64,000 bases of DNA from Osmia lignaria lignaria (taxonomy: Eukaryota; Arthropoda; Insecta; Hymenoptera; Megachilidae). The stretch spans positions 10,996,001-11,060,000 of the forward strand of contig NW_027478160.1 in the NCBI RefSeq assembly GCF_051020975.1, given 5' to 3'. A program made the translations under genes and the position numbers. Numbering within the stretch: the stretch's first letter is position 1; each line of letters opens with the position of its first letter. The notes under the pieces were generated by a model. That model made no database searches. It was not told where the DNA came from and saw nothing but the letters and a program-made list of their open reading frames with translations. Below are positions 21,636 to 34,518 of the stretch, one piece after another.

Positions 21636-24600
21636 GATCAGAAGCGTAGTTTTCGAGATATATCGAGATATTTAAAAGTTGCGAAGCCGCACCAACATAA
21701 TAGAGATACAGAAACACCGTGGCCCCTTTCTTTGAGATAACTCTGCACTATTGCGACCTGCAAATGCCACTTCCAGCTCAGCTGTGCAGAAGAAGAACAA
21801 CAAGAAGAAGAAATATCTCGAAATATGTCCGTCAGGCCCCTTCCCTTGAGATATATCTGCAAATATCTCGGAAACGAAGTGAGCTATGGCAAAATGTTAA
21901 GAGACCTTTTTTGTAGAGAATTAAGTTTCCTACTTTTTATGTTCTATGATATTTTTTGATCAGATGCGTAGTTCTCGAGATATATCAAGATATTTAAAAG
22001 TTCCGAAGCCGCACCAACATAATAGAGATACAGAAACACCGTGGCCCCTTTCTTTGAGATAACTCTGCACTATTGCGAGCTGGAAATGCCACTTCCAGTT
22101 TAGCTGTGCAGAAGAAGAACAACAAGAAGAAGAAATATCTCGAAATATGTCCGTTAGGCCCCTTCCCTTGAGATAAATCTGCAAATATCTCGGAAACGAA
22201 GCGAGCTATGGCAAAATGTTAAGAGACCTTTTTTGTAGAGAATTAAGTTTCCTACTTTTTATGTTCTATGATATTTTTTGATCAGAAGCGTAGTTTTCGA
22301 GATATATCGAGATATTTAAAAGTTCCGAAGCCGCACCAACATAATAGAGATACAGAAACACCGTGGCCCCTTTCTTTGAGATAACTCTGCACTATTGCGA
22401 CCTGCAAATGCCACTTCCAGTTTAGCTGTGCAGAAGAAGAACAACAAGAAGAAGAAATATCTCGAAATATGTCCGTTAGGCCCCTTCCCTTGAGATAAAT
22501 CTGCAAATATCTCGGAAACGAAGCGAGCTATGGCAAAATGTTAAGAGACCTTTTTTGTAGAGAATTAAGTTTCCTACTTTTTATGTTGTATGATATTTTT
22601 TGATCAGAAGCGTAGTTTTCGAGATATATCGAGATATTTAAAAGTTCCGAAGCCGCACCAACATAATAGAGATACAGAAACACCGTGGCCCCTTTCTTTG
22701 AGATAACTCTGCACTAGTGCGAGCCGGAAATGCCACTTCCAGCTTAGCTGTGCAGAAGAAGAACAACAAGAAGAAGAAATATCTCGAAATATGTCCGTCA
22801 GGCCCCTTCCCTTGAGATAAATATGCAAATATCTCGGAAACGAAGCGAGCTATGGCAAAATGTTAAGAGACCCTTTTTGTAGAGAATTAAGTTTCCTACT
22901 TTTTATGTTCTATGATATTTTTTGATCAGACGCGTAGTTCTCGAGATATATCAAGATGTTTAAAAGTTCCGAAGCCGCACCAACATAATAGAGATACAGA
23001 AACACCGTGGCCCCTTTCTTTGAGATAACTCTGCACTATTGCGAGCTGCAAATGCCACTTCCAGCTTAGCTGTGCAGAAGAAGAACAACAAGAAGAAGAA
23101 ATATCTCGAAATATGTCCGTCAGGCCCCTTCCCTTGAGATAAATCTGCAAATATCTCGGAAACGAAGCGAGCTATGGCAAAATGTTAAGAGACCTTTTTT
23201 GTAGAGAATTAAGTTTCCTACTTTTTATGTTGTATGATATTTTTTGATCAGAAGCGTAGTTTTCGAGATATATCGAGATATTTAAAAGTTCCGAAGCCGC
23301 ACCAACATAATAGAGATACAGAAACACCGTGGCCCCTTTCTTTGAGATAACTCTGCACTAGTGCGAGCCGGAAATGCCACTTCCAGCTTAGCTGTGCAGA
23401 AGAAGAACAACAAGAAGAAGAAATATATCGAAATATGTCCGTCAGGCCCCTTCCCTTGAGATAAATCTGCAAATATCTCGGAAACGAAGAGAGCTATTGC
23501 AAAATGTTAAGAGACCTTTTTTGTAGAGAATTAAGTTTCCTACTTTTCATGTTCTATGATATTTTTTGATCAGATGCGTAGTTCTCGAGATATATCAAGA
23601 TATTTAAAAGTTCCGAAGCTGCACCAACATAATAGAGATACAGAAACACCGTGGCCCCTTTCTTTGAGATATCTCTGCACTATTGCGAGCTGCAAATGCC
23701 ACTTCCAGCTTAGCTGTGCAGAAGAAGAACAACAAGAAGAAGAAATATCTCGAAATATGTCCGTGAGGCCCCTTCCCTTGAGATATATCTGCAAATATCT
23801 CGGAAACGAAGCGAGCTATGGCAAAATGTTAAGAGACCTTGTTTGTAGAGAATTAAGTTTCCTACTTTTTATGTTCTATGATATTTTTTGATCAGATGTG
23901 TAGTTCTCGAGATATATCAAGATATTTAAAAGTTCCGAAGCCGCACCAACATAATAGAGATACAGAAACACCGTGGTCCCTTTCTTTGAGATAACTCTGC
24001 ACTATTGCGAGCTGGAAATGCCACTTCCAGTTTAGCTGTGCAGAAGAAGAACAACAAGAAGAAGAAATATCTCGAAATATGTCCGTTAGGCCCCTTCCCT
24101 TGAGATAAATATGCAAATATCTCGGAAACGAAGCGAGCTATGGCAAAATGTTAAGAGACCTTTTTTGTAGAGAATTAAGTTTCCTACTTTTTATGTTGTA
24201 TGATATTTTTTGATCAGAAGCGTAGTTTTCGAGATATATCGAGATATTTAAAAGTTCCGAAGCCGCACCAACATAATAGAGATACAGAAACACCGTGGCC
24301 CCTTTCTTTGAGATAACTCTGCACTAGTGCGAGCCGGAAATGCCACTTCCAGCTTAGCTGTGCAGAAGAAGAACAACAAGAAGAAGAAATATCTCGAAAT
24401 ATGTCCGTCAAGCCCCTTCCTTTGAGCTCAATCTGCAAATATCTCGGAAACGAAGCGAGCTATGGCAAAATGTTAAGAGATGTTTTTTGTAGAGAATTAT
24501 GTTTCCTACAATTTATGTTCTATGATATTTTTTGATCAGAAGCGTAGTTTTCGAGATATATCGAGATATTTAAAAGTTCCGAAGACGCACCAACATAATA

Positions 24601-25499
24601 GAGATACAGAAACACCGTAGCCCCTTTCTTTGAGATATCTCTGCACTATTGCGAGCTGCAAATGCCACTTCCAGCTTAGCTGTGCAGAAGAAGAACAACA
24701 AGAAGAAGAAATATCTCGAAATATGTCCGTGAGGCCCCTTCCCTTGAGATATATCTGCAAATATCTCGGAAACGAAGCGAGCTATGGCAAAATGTTAAGA
24801 GACCTTATTTGTAGAGAATTAAGTTTCCTACTTTTTATGTTCTATGATATTTTTTGATCAGATGCGTAGTTCTCGAGATATATCAAGATATTTAAAAGTT
24901 CCGAAACCGCACCAACATAATAGAGATACAGAAACACCGTGGTCCCTTTCTTTGAGATAACTCTGCACTATTGCGAGCTGGAAATGCCACTTCCAGTTTA
25001 GCTGTGCAGAAGAAGAACAACAAGAATAAGAAATATCTCGAAATATGTCCGTCAGGCCCCTTCCCTTGAGATATATCTGCAAATATCTCGGAAACGAAGC
25101 GAGCTATGGCAAAATGTTAAGAGACAGTTTTTGTAGAGAATTAAGTTTCCTACTTTTTATGTTCTATGATATTTTTTGATCAGACGAGTAGTTCTCGAGA
25201 TATATCAAGATATTTAAAAGTTCCGAAGCCGCACCAACATAATAGAGATACAGAAACACCGTGGCCCCTTTCTTTGAGATAACTCTGCTCTATTGCGAGC
25301 TGCAAATGCCACTTCCAGCTTAGCTGTGCAGGAGAAGAACAACAAGAAGAAGAAATATCTCGAAATATGTCCGTCAGGCCCCTTCCCTTGAGATAAATCT
25401 GCAAATATCTCGGAAACGAAGAGAGCTATGGCAAAATGTTAAGAGACCTTTTTTGTAGAGAATTAAGTTTCCTACTTTTCATGTTCTATGATATTTTTT
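21636..25499 (+). repeat. Mixed stretch containing second copies of earlier blocks
   Basis: 21636-21957 repeats the unit at 15518. 21958-23567 is the second copy of the 5-mer at 16484. The dimer 24856-25499 repeats 20670-21313 at a distance of 4186 bp (13 x 322): both pairs carry the GAGACAGTTTTTG linker, GACGAGTAG and CTGCTCTATTGCG. This region was therefore assembled from pieces of the preceding 6 kb, with different offsets for different pieces, which means several independent exchange events. Confidence 0.87.
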
Positions 25500-28400
25500 G
25501 ATCAGATGTGTAGTTCTCGAGATATATCAAGATATTTAAAAGTTCCGAAGCCGCACCAACATAATAGAGATACAGAAACACCGTGGCCCCTTTCTTTGAG
25601 ATAACTCTGCACTATTGCGAGCTGTAAATGCCACTTCCAGCTTAGCTGTGCAGAAGAAGAACAACAAGAAGAAGAAATATCTCGAAATATGTCCGTCAGG
25701 CCCCTGCCCTTGAGATATATCTGCAAATATCTCGGAAACGAAGCGAGCTATGGCAAAATCTTAAGAGACCTTTTTTGTAGAGAATTATGTTTCCTACAAT
25801 TTATGTTCTATGATATTTTTTGATCAGATGCGTAGTTCTCGAGATATATCAAGATATTTAAAAGTTCCGAAGCCGCACCAACATAATAGAGATACAGAAA
25901 CACCGTGGCCCCTTTCTTTGAGATAACTCTGCACTATTGCGAGCTGTAAATGCCACTTCCAGCTTAGCTGTGCAGAAGAAGAACAACAAGAAGAAGAAAT
26001 ATCTCGAAATATGTCCGTCAGGCCCCTTCCCTTGAGATAAATATGCAAATATCTCGGAAACGAAGCGAGCTATGGCAAAATGTTAAGAGACCTTTTTTGT
26101 AGAGAATTAAGTTTCCTACTTTTTATGTTCTATGATATTTTTCGATCAGATGCGGAGTTCTCGAGATATATCAAGATATTTAAAAGTTCCGAAGCCGCAC
26201 CAACATAATAGAGATACAGAAACACCGTGGCCCCTTTCTTGGAGATAACTCTGCACTATTGCGAGCTGTAAATGCCACTTCCAGCTTAGCTGTGCAGAAG
26301 AAGAACAACAAGAAGAAGAAATATCTCGAAATATGTCCGTCAGGCCCCTGCCCTTGAGATATATCTGCAAATATCTCGGAAACGAAGCGAGCTATGGCAA
26401 AATGTTAAGAGACCTTTTTTGTAGAGAATTATGTTTCCTACAATTTATGTTCTATGATATTTTTTGATCAGATGCGTAGTTCTCGAGATATATCAAGATA
26501 TTTAAAAGTTCCGAAGCCGCACCAACATAATAGAGATACAGAAACACCGTGGCCCCTTTCTTTGAGATAACTCTGCACTATTGCGAGCTGCAAATGCCAC
26601 TTCCAGCTTAGCTGTGCAGAAGAAGAACAACAAGAAGAAGAAGTATCTCGAAATATGTCCGTCAGGCCCCTTCCCTTGAGATAAATCTGCAAATATCTCG
26701 GAAACGAAGAGAGCTATGGCAAAATGTTAAGAGACCTTTTTTGTAGAGAATTAAGCTTCCTACTTTTTATGTTGTATGATATTTTTTGATCAGATGCGTA
26801 GTTCTCGAGATATATCAAGATATTTAAAAGTTCCGAAGCCGCACCAACATAATAGAGATACAGAAACACCGTGGCCCCTTTCTTTGAGATAACTCTGCAC
26901 TATTGCGAGCTGTAAATGCCACTTCCAGCTTAGCTGTGCAGAAGAAGAACAACAAGAAGAAGAAATATCTCGATATATGTCCGTCAGGCCCCTGCCCTTG
27001 AGATATATCTGCAAATATCTCGGAAACGAAGCGAGCTATGGCAAAATGTTAAGAGACCTTTTTTGTAGAGAATTATGTTTCCTACAATTTATGTTCTATG
27101 ATATTTTTTGATCAGAAGCGTAGTTTTCGAGATATATCGAGATATTTAAAAGTTCCGAATCCGCACCAACATAATAGAGATACAGAAACACCGTGGCCCC
27201 TTTCTTTGAGATAACTCTGCACTAGTGCGAGCCGCAAATGCCACTTCTAGCTTAGCTGTGCAGAAGAAGAACAACAAGAAGAAGAAATATCTCGAAATAT
27301 GTCCGTCAGGCCCCTTCCCTTGAGATAAATCTGCAAATATCTCGGAAACGAAGCGAGCTATGGCAAAATGTTAAGAGATATTTTTGGAAGAGAATTAAGT
27401 TTCCTACTTTTTATGTTCTATGATATTTTTTGATCAGATGCGTAGTTCTCGGGATATATCAAGATATTTAAAAGTTCCGAAGCCGCACCAACATAATAGA
27501 GATACAGAAACACCGTGGCCCCTTTCTTTGAGATAACTCTGCACTAGCGCGAGCAGCAAATGCCACTTCCAGCTTAGCTGTGCAGAAGAAGAACAACAAG
27601 AAGAAGAAATATCTCGAAATATGTCCGTTAGGCCCCTTCCCTTGAGATAAATCTGCAAATATCTCGGAAACGAAGCGAGCTATGGCAAAATGTTAAGAGA
27701 CCTTTTTTGTAGAGAATTAAGTTTCCTACTTTTTATGTTCTATGATATTTTTTGATCAGATGCGTAGTTCTCGAGATATATCAAGATATTTAAAAGTTCC
27801 GAAGCCGCACCAACATAATAGAGATACAGAAACACCGTGGCCCCTTTCTTTGAGATAACTCTGCACTATTGCGAGCTGTAAATGCCACTTCCAGCTTAGC
27901 TGTGCAGAAGAAGAACAACAAGAAGAAGAAACATCTCGAAATATGTCCGTCAGGCCCCTTCCCTTGAGATATATCTGCAAATATCTCGGAAACGAAGCGA
28001 GCTATGGCAAAATGTTAAGAGACCTTTTTTGTCGAGAATTATGTTTCCTACAATTTATGTTCTATGATATTTTTTGATCAGAAGCGTAGTTTTCGAGATA
28101 TATCGAGATATTTAAAAGTTCCGAAGCCGCACCAACATAATAGAGATACAGAAACACCGTGGCCCCTTTCTTTGAGATAACTCTGCACTATTGCGAGCTA
28201 CAAATGCCACTGCCAGCTCAGCTGTGCAGAAGAAGAACAACAAGAAGAAGAAATATCTCGAAATATGTCCGTCAGGCCCCTTCCCTTGAGATAAATCTGG
28301 AAATATCTCGGAAACAAAGAGAGCTATGGCCAAATGTTAAGAGACCTTTTTTGTAGAGAATTATGTTTCCTACAATTTATGTTCTACGATATTTTTTGAT

Positions 28401-29685
28401 CAGAAGCGTAGTTTTCGCGATATATCGAGATATTTAAAAGTTCCGAAGCCGCACCAACATAATAGAGATACAGAAACACCGTGGCCCCTTTCTTTGAGAT
28501 AACTCTGCACTAGTGCGAGCTGTAAATGCCACTTCCAGCTTAGCTGTGCAGAAGAAGAACAACAAGAAGAAGAAATATCTCGAAATATGTCCGTCAGGCC
28601 CCTTCCCTTGAGATAAATATGCAAATATCTCGGAAACGAAGCGAGCTATGGCAAAATGTTAAGAGACCTTTTTTGTAGAGAATTAAGTTTCCTACTTTTC
28701 ATGTTCTATGATATTTTTTGATCAGATGCGTAGTTCTCGAGATATATCAAGATATTTAAAAGTTCCGAAGCCGCACCAACATAATAGAGATACAGAAACA
28801 CCGTGGCCCCTTTCTTTGAGATAACTCTGCACTATTGCGAGCTGCAAATGCCACTTCCAGCTTAGCTGTGCAGAGGAAGAACAACAAGAAGAAGAAATAT
28901 CTCGAAATATGTCCGTCAGGCCAGTTCCTTTGAGCTGAATCTGCAAATATCTCGGAAACGAAGCGAGCTATGGCAAAATGTTAAGAGACGTTTTTTGTAG
29001 AGAATTATGTTTTCTACAATTTATGTTCTATGATATTTTTTGATCAGAAGCGTAGTTTTCGAGATATATCGAGATATTTAAAAGTTCCGAAGCCTTACCA
29101 ACATAATAGAGATACAGAAACACCGTGGCCCCTTTCTTTGAGATAACTGTGCACTAGTGCGAGCCGCAAATGCCACTTCCAGCTTAGCTGTGCAGAAGAA
29201 GAACAACAAGAAGAAGAAATATCTCGAAATATGTCCGTCAGGCCCCTTCCCTTGAGATAAATCTGCAAATATCTCGGAAACGAAGCGAGCTATGGCAAAA
29301 TGTTTAGAGACCGTTTTTGTAGAGAATTAAGTTTCCTACTTTTTATGTTCTATGATATTTTTTGATCAGACGCGTAGTTCTCGAGATGTATCAAGATATT
29401 TAAAAGTTCCGAAGCCGCACCAACATAATAGAGATACAGAAACACCGTGGCCCCTTTCTTTGAGATAACTCTGCGCTATTGCGAGCTGGAAATGCCACTT
29501 CCAGTTTAGCTGTGCAGAAGAAGAACAACAAGAAGAAGAAATATCTCGAAATATGTCCGTCAGGCCCCTTCCCTTGAGATAAATCTGCAAATATCTCGGA
29601 AACGAAGCGAGCTATGGCAAAATGTTAAGATACCTTTTTTGTAGAGAATTAAGTTTCCTACTTTTTATGTTCTATCATATTTTTT
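25500..29685 (+). repeat. Mostly A monomers, with three units whose common reading frame is broken
   Basis: Thirteen monomers. Those starting near 25500, 26144 and 26788 share CCCCTGCCCTTGAG, which suggests a dimer period. The unit 27110-27431 has CACTTCTAGCTTAG and the unit 29042-29363 has GAAGCCTTACC; each creates a stop in the minus-strand frame that is open in other monomers. The unit 28076-28397 changes ATCTGCAAATATC to ATCTGGAAATATC and so lacks the TTG used as the frame's start. A further private change is GAGATATTTTTGGAAG near 27376 in place of GAGACCTTTTTTGTAG. Confidence 0.85.
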
Positions 29686-30007
29686 GATCAGATGCGTAGT
29701 TCTCGAGATATATCAAGATATTTAATAGTTCCGAAGCCGCACCAACATAATAGAGATACAGAAACACCGTGGCCCCTTTCTTTGAGATAACTCTGCACTA
29801 TTGCGAGCTGGAAATGCCACTTCCAGTTTAGCTGTGCAGAAGAAGAACAACAAGAAGAAGAAATATCTCGAAATATGTCCGTCAGGCCCCTTCCCTTGAG
29901 ATAAATCTGCAAATATCTCGGAAACGAAGCGAGCTATGGCAAAATGTTAAGAGACCTTTTTTGTAGAGAATTAAGTTTCCTACTTTTTATGTTCTATAAT
30001 ATTTTTT

Positions 30008-30330
30008 GATCAGATGCGTAGTTTTCGAGATATATCGAGATATTTAAAAGTTCCGAAGCCGCACCAACATAATAGAGATACAGAAACACCGTGGCCCCTT
30101 TCTTTGAGATAACTCTGCGTTTAGTGCGAGCCGCAAATGCCACTTCCAGCTTAGCTGTGCAGAAGAAGAACAACAAGAAGAAGAAATATCTCGAAATATG
30201 TCCGTCAGGCCCCTTCCCTTGAGAGAAATCTGCAAATATCTCGGAAACGAAGCGAGCTATGGCAAAATGTTAAGACACCTTTTTTGTAGAGAATTAAGTT
30301 TCCTACTTTTTATGTTCTATGATATTTTTT
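30008..30330 (+). repeat. 323-bp monomer with GTTTAG expansion, copy 1 of 5
   Basis: The usual CTGCACTAGTGCG is replaced by CTGCGTTTAGTGCG at about 30116-30129. This adds one base and changes neighbouring bases. The same complex change is found in the units at 31619-31941, 33230-33552, 35807-36129 and 36774-37096 and nowhere else in the window. Because the change is identical in all five, it most likely arose once and was spread by block duplication. Confidence 0.9.
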
Positions 30331-33300
30331 GATCAGATGCGTAGTTCTCGAGATATATCAAGATATTTAATAGTTCCGAAGCCGCACCAACATAATAGAG
30401 ATACAGAAACACCGTGGCCCCTTTCTTTGAGATAACTTTGCACTATTGTGAGCTGTAAATGCCACTTCCAGCTTAGCTGTGCAGAAGAAGAACAACAAGA
30501 AGAAGAAATATCTCGAAATCTGTCCGACAGGCCCCTTCCCTTGAGATAAATCTGCAAATATCTCGGAAACGAAGCGAGCTATGGCAAAATGTTAGGACAC
30601 CTTTTTTGTAGAGAATTAGGTTTCCTACTTTTTATGTTCTATGATATTTTTTGATCAGATGCGTAGTTCTCGAGATATATCAAGATATTTAAAAGTTCCG
30701 AAGCCGCACCAACATAATAGAGATACAGAAACACCGTGGCCCCTTTCTTTGAGATAACTCTGCACTATTGCGAGCTGTAAATGCCACTTCCAGCTTAGCT
30801 GTGCAGAAGAAGAACAACAAGAAGAAGAAATATCTGGAAATATGTCCGTCAGGCCCCTTCCCTTGGGATATATCTGCAAATATCTCGGAAACGAAGCGAG
30901 CTATGGCCAATTGTTAAGAGACCTTTTTTGTAGAGAATTAAGTTTCCTACTTTTTATGTTCTATGATATTTTTTGATCAGATGCGTAGTTCTCGAGATAT
31001 ATCAAGATATTTAAAAGTTCCGAAGCCGCACCAACATAATAGAGATACAGAAACACCGTGGCCCCTTTCTTTGAGATAACTCTGCACTATTGCGTGCTGT
31101 AAATGCCACTTCCAGCTTAGCTGTGCAGAAGAAGAACAACAAGAAGAAGAAATATCTCGAAATATGTCCGTCAGGCCCCTTCCCTTGAGATATATCTGCA
31201 AATATCTCGGAACCGAAGCTAGCTATGGCAAAATGTTAAGAGACCTTTTTTGTAGAGAATTATGTTTCCTACAATTTATGTTCTATGATATTTTTTGATC
31301 AGAAGCGTAGTTTTCGAGATATATCGAGATATTTAAAAGTTCCGAAGCCGCACCAACATAATAGAGATACAGAAACACCGTGGCCCCTTTCTTTGAGATA
31401 ACTCTGCACTATTGCGAGCCGCAAATGCCACTTCCAGCTTAGCTGTGCAGAAGAAGAACAACAAGAAGAAGAAATATCTCGAAATATGTCCGTCAGGCCC
31501 CTTCCTTTGAGATATATCTGCAAATATCTCGGAAACGAAGCGAGCTATGGCAAAATGTTAAGAGACCTTTTTTGTAGAGAATTATGTTTCCTACAATTTA
31601 TGTTCTATGATATTTTTTGATCAGAAGCGTAGTTTTCGAGATATATCGAGATATTTAGAAGTTCCGAAGCCGCACGAACATAATAGAGATACAGAAACAC
31701 CGTGGCCCCTTTCTTTGAGATAACTCTGCGTTTAGTGCGAGCCGCAAATGCCACTTCCAGCTTAGCTGTGCAGAAGAAGAACAACAAGAAGAAGAAATAT
31801 CTCGAAATATGTCCGTCAGGCCCCTTCCCTTGAGATAAATCTGCAAATATCTCGGAAACGAAGCGAGCTATGGCAAAATGTTAAGAGACCTTTTTTGTAG
31901 AGAATTAAGTTTCCTACTTTTTATGTTCTATAATATTTTTGGATCAGATGCGTAGTTCTCGAGATATATCAAGATATTTAAAAGTGCCGAAGCCGCACCA
32001 ACATAATAGAGATACAGAAACACCGTGGCCCCTTTCTTTGAGATAACTCTGCACTATTGCGAGCTGGAAATGCCACTTCCAGTTTAGCTGTGCAGAAGAA
32101 GAACAACAAGAAGAAGAAATATCTCGAAATATGTCCGTCAGGCCCCTTCCCTTGAGATAAATCTGCAAATATCTCGGAAACGAAGCGAGCTATGGCAAAA
32201 TGTTAAGAGACCTTTTTTGTAGAGAATTAAGTTTCCTACTTTTTATGTTCTATAATATTTTTTGATCAGATGCGTAGTTCTCGAGATATATCAAGATATT
32301 TAAAAGTTCCGAAGCCGCACCAACATAATAGAGATACAGAAACACCGTGGCCCCTTTCTTTGAGATAACTCTGCACTATTGTGAGCTGTAAATGCCACTT
32401 CCAGCTTAGCTGTGCAGAAGAAGAACAACAAGAAGAAGAAATATCTCGAAATCTGTCCGACAGGCCCCTTCCCTTGAGATAAATCTGCAAATATCTCGGA
32501 AACGAAGCGAGCTATGGCAAAATGTTAAGACACCTTTTTTGTAGAGAATTAAGTTTCCTACTTTTTATGTTCTATGATATTTTTTGATCAGATGCGTAGT
32601 TCTCGAGATATATCAAGATATTTAAAAGTTCCGAAGCCGCACCAACATAATAGAGATACAGAAACACCGTGGCCCCTTTCTTTGAGATAACTCTGCACTA
32701 TTGCGAGCTGTAAATGCCACTTCCAGCTTAGCTGTGCAGAAGAAGAACAACAAGAAGAAGAAATATCTCGAAATATGTCCGTCAGGCCCCTTCCCTTGGG
32801 ATATATCTGCAAATATCTCGGAAACGAAGCGAGCTATGGCCAATTGTTAAGAGACCTTTTTTGTAGAGAATTAAGTTTCCTACTTTTTATGTTCTATGAT
32901 ATTTTTTGATCAGATGCGTAGTACTCGAGATATATCAAGATATTTAAAAGTTCCGAAGCCGCACCAACATAATAGAGATACAGAAACACCGTGGCCCCTT
33001 TCTTTGAGATAACTCTGCACTAGTGCGAGCCGCAAATGCCACTTCCAGCTTAGCTGTGCAGAAGAAGAACAACAAGAAGAAGAAATATCTCGAAATATGT
33101 CCGTCAGGCCCCTTCCCTTGAGATGTATCTGCAAATATCTCGGAAACGAAGCGAGCTATGGCAAAATGTTAAGAGACCTTTTTTGTAGAGAATTATGTTT
33201 CCTACAATTTATGTTCTATGATATTTTTTGATCAGAAGCGTAGTTTTCGAGATATATCGAGATATTTAAAAGTTCCGAAGCCGCACCAACATAATAGAAA

Positions 33301-33552
33301 TACAGAAACACCGTGGCCCCTTTCTTTGAGATAACTCTGCGTTTAGTGCGAGCCGCAAATGTCACTTCCAGCTTAGCTGTGCAGAAGAAGAACAACAAGA
33401 AGAAGAAATATCTCGAAATATGTCCGTCAGGCCCCTTCCCTTGAGATAAATCTGCAAATATCTCGGAAACGAAGCGAGCTATGGCAAAATGTTAAGACAC
33501 CTTTTTTGTAGAGAATTAAGTTTCCTACTTTTTATGTTCTATGATATTTTTT

Positions 33553-34518
33553 GATCAGATGCGTAGTTCTCGAGATATATCAAGATATTTAATAGTTCCG
33601 AAGCCGCACCAACATAATAGAGATACAGAAACACCGTGGCCCCTTTCTTTGAGATAACTCTGCACTATAGCGAGCTGGAAATGCCACTTCCAGTTTAGCT
33701 GTGCAGAAGAAGAACAACAAGAAGAAGAAATATCTCGAAATATGTCCGTCAGGCCCCTTCCCTTGAGATAAATCTGCAAATATCTCGGAAACGAAGCGAG
33801 CTATGGCAAAATGTTAAGAGACCTTTTTTGTAGAGAATTAAGTTTCCTACTTTTTATGTTCTATAATATTTTTGGATCAGATGCGTAGTTCTCGAGATAT
33901 ATCAAGATATTTAAAAGTTCCGAAGCCGCACCAACATAATAGAGATACAGAAACACCGTGGCCCCTTTCTTTGAGATAACTCTGCACTATTGTGAGCTGT
34001 AAATGCCACTTCCAGTTTAGCTGTGCAGAAGAAGAACAACAAGAAGAAGAAATATCTCGAAATATGTCCGTCAGGCCCCTTCCCTTGAGATAAATCTGCA
34101 AATATCTCGGAAACGAAGCGAGCTATGGCAAAATGTTAAGAGACCTTTTTTGTAGAGAATTAAGTTTCCTACTTTTTATGTTCTATAATATTTTTTGATC
34201 AGATGCGTAGTTCTCGAGATATATCAAGATATTTAAAAGTTCCGAAGCCGCACCAACATAATAGAGATACAGAAACACCGTGGCCCCTTTCTTTGAGATA
34301 ACTCTGCACTATTGTGAGCTGTAAATGCCACTTCCAGTTTAGCTGTGCAGAAGAAGAACAACAAGAAGAAGAAATATCTCGAAATATGTCCGTCAGGCCC
34401 CTTCCCTTGAGATATATCTGCAAATATCTCGGAAACGAAGCGAGCTATGGCCAATTGTTAAGAGACCTTTTTTGTAGAGAATTAAGTTTCCTACTTTTTA
34501 TGTTCTATGATATTTTTT
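33553..34518 (+). repeat. 966-bp trimer higher-order repeat, copy 1
   Basis: Three N-type monomers: the first with TTTAATAGTTCC, the second preceded by ATAATATTTTTGGATCAG, and the third preceded by ATAATATTTTTTGATCAG. The last two carry ATTGTGAGCTGTAAATG. The same trimer is present at 37097-38062 and 38063-39028, where the two copies are directly adjacent. Copy 1 has a private change, CACTATAGCGAG for CACTATTGCGAG. The larger block 33553-35162 (five monomers) matches 38063-39672. Confidence 0.91.
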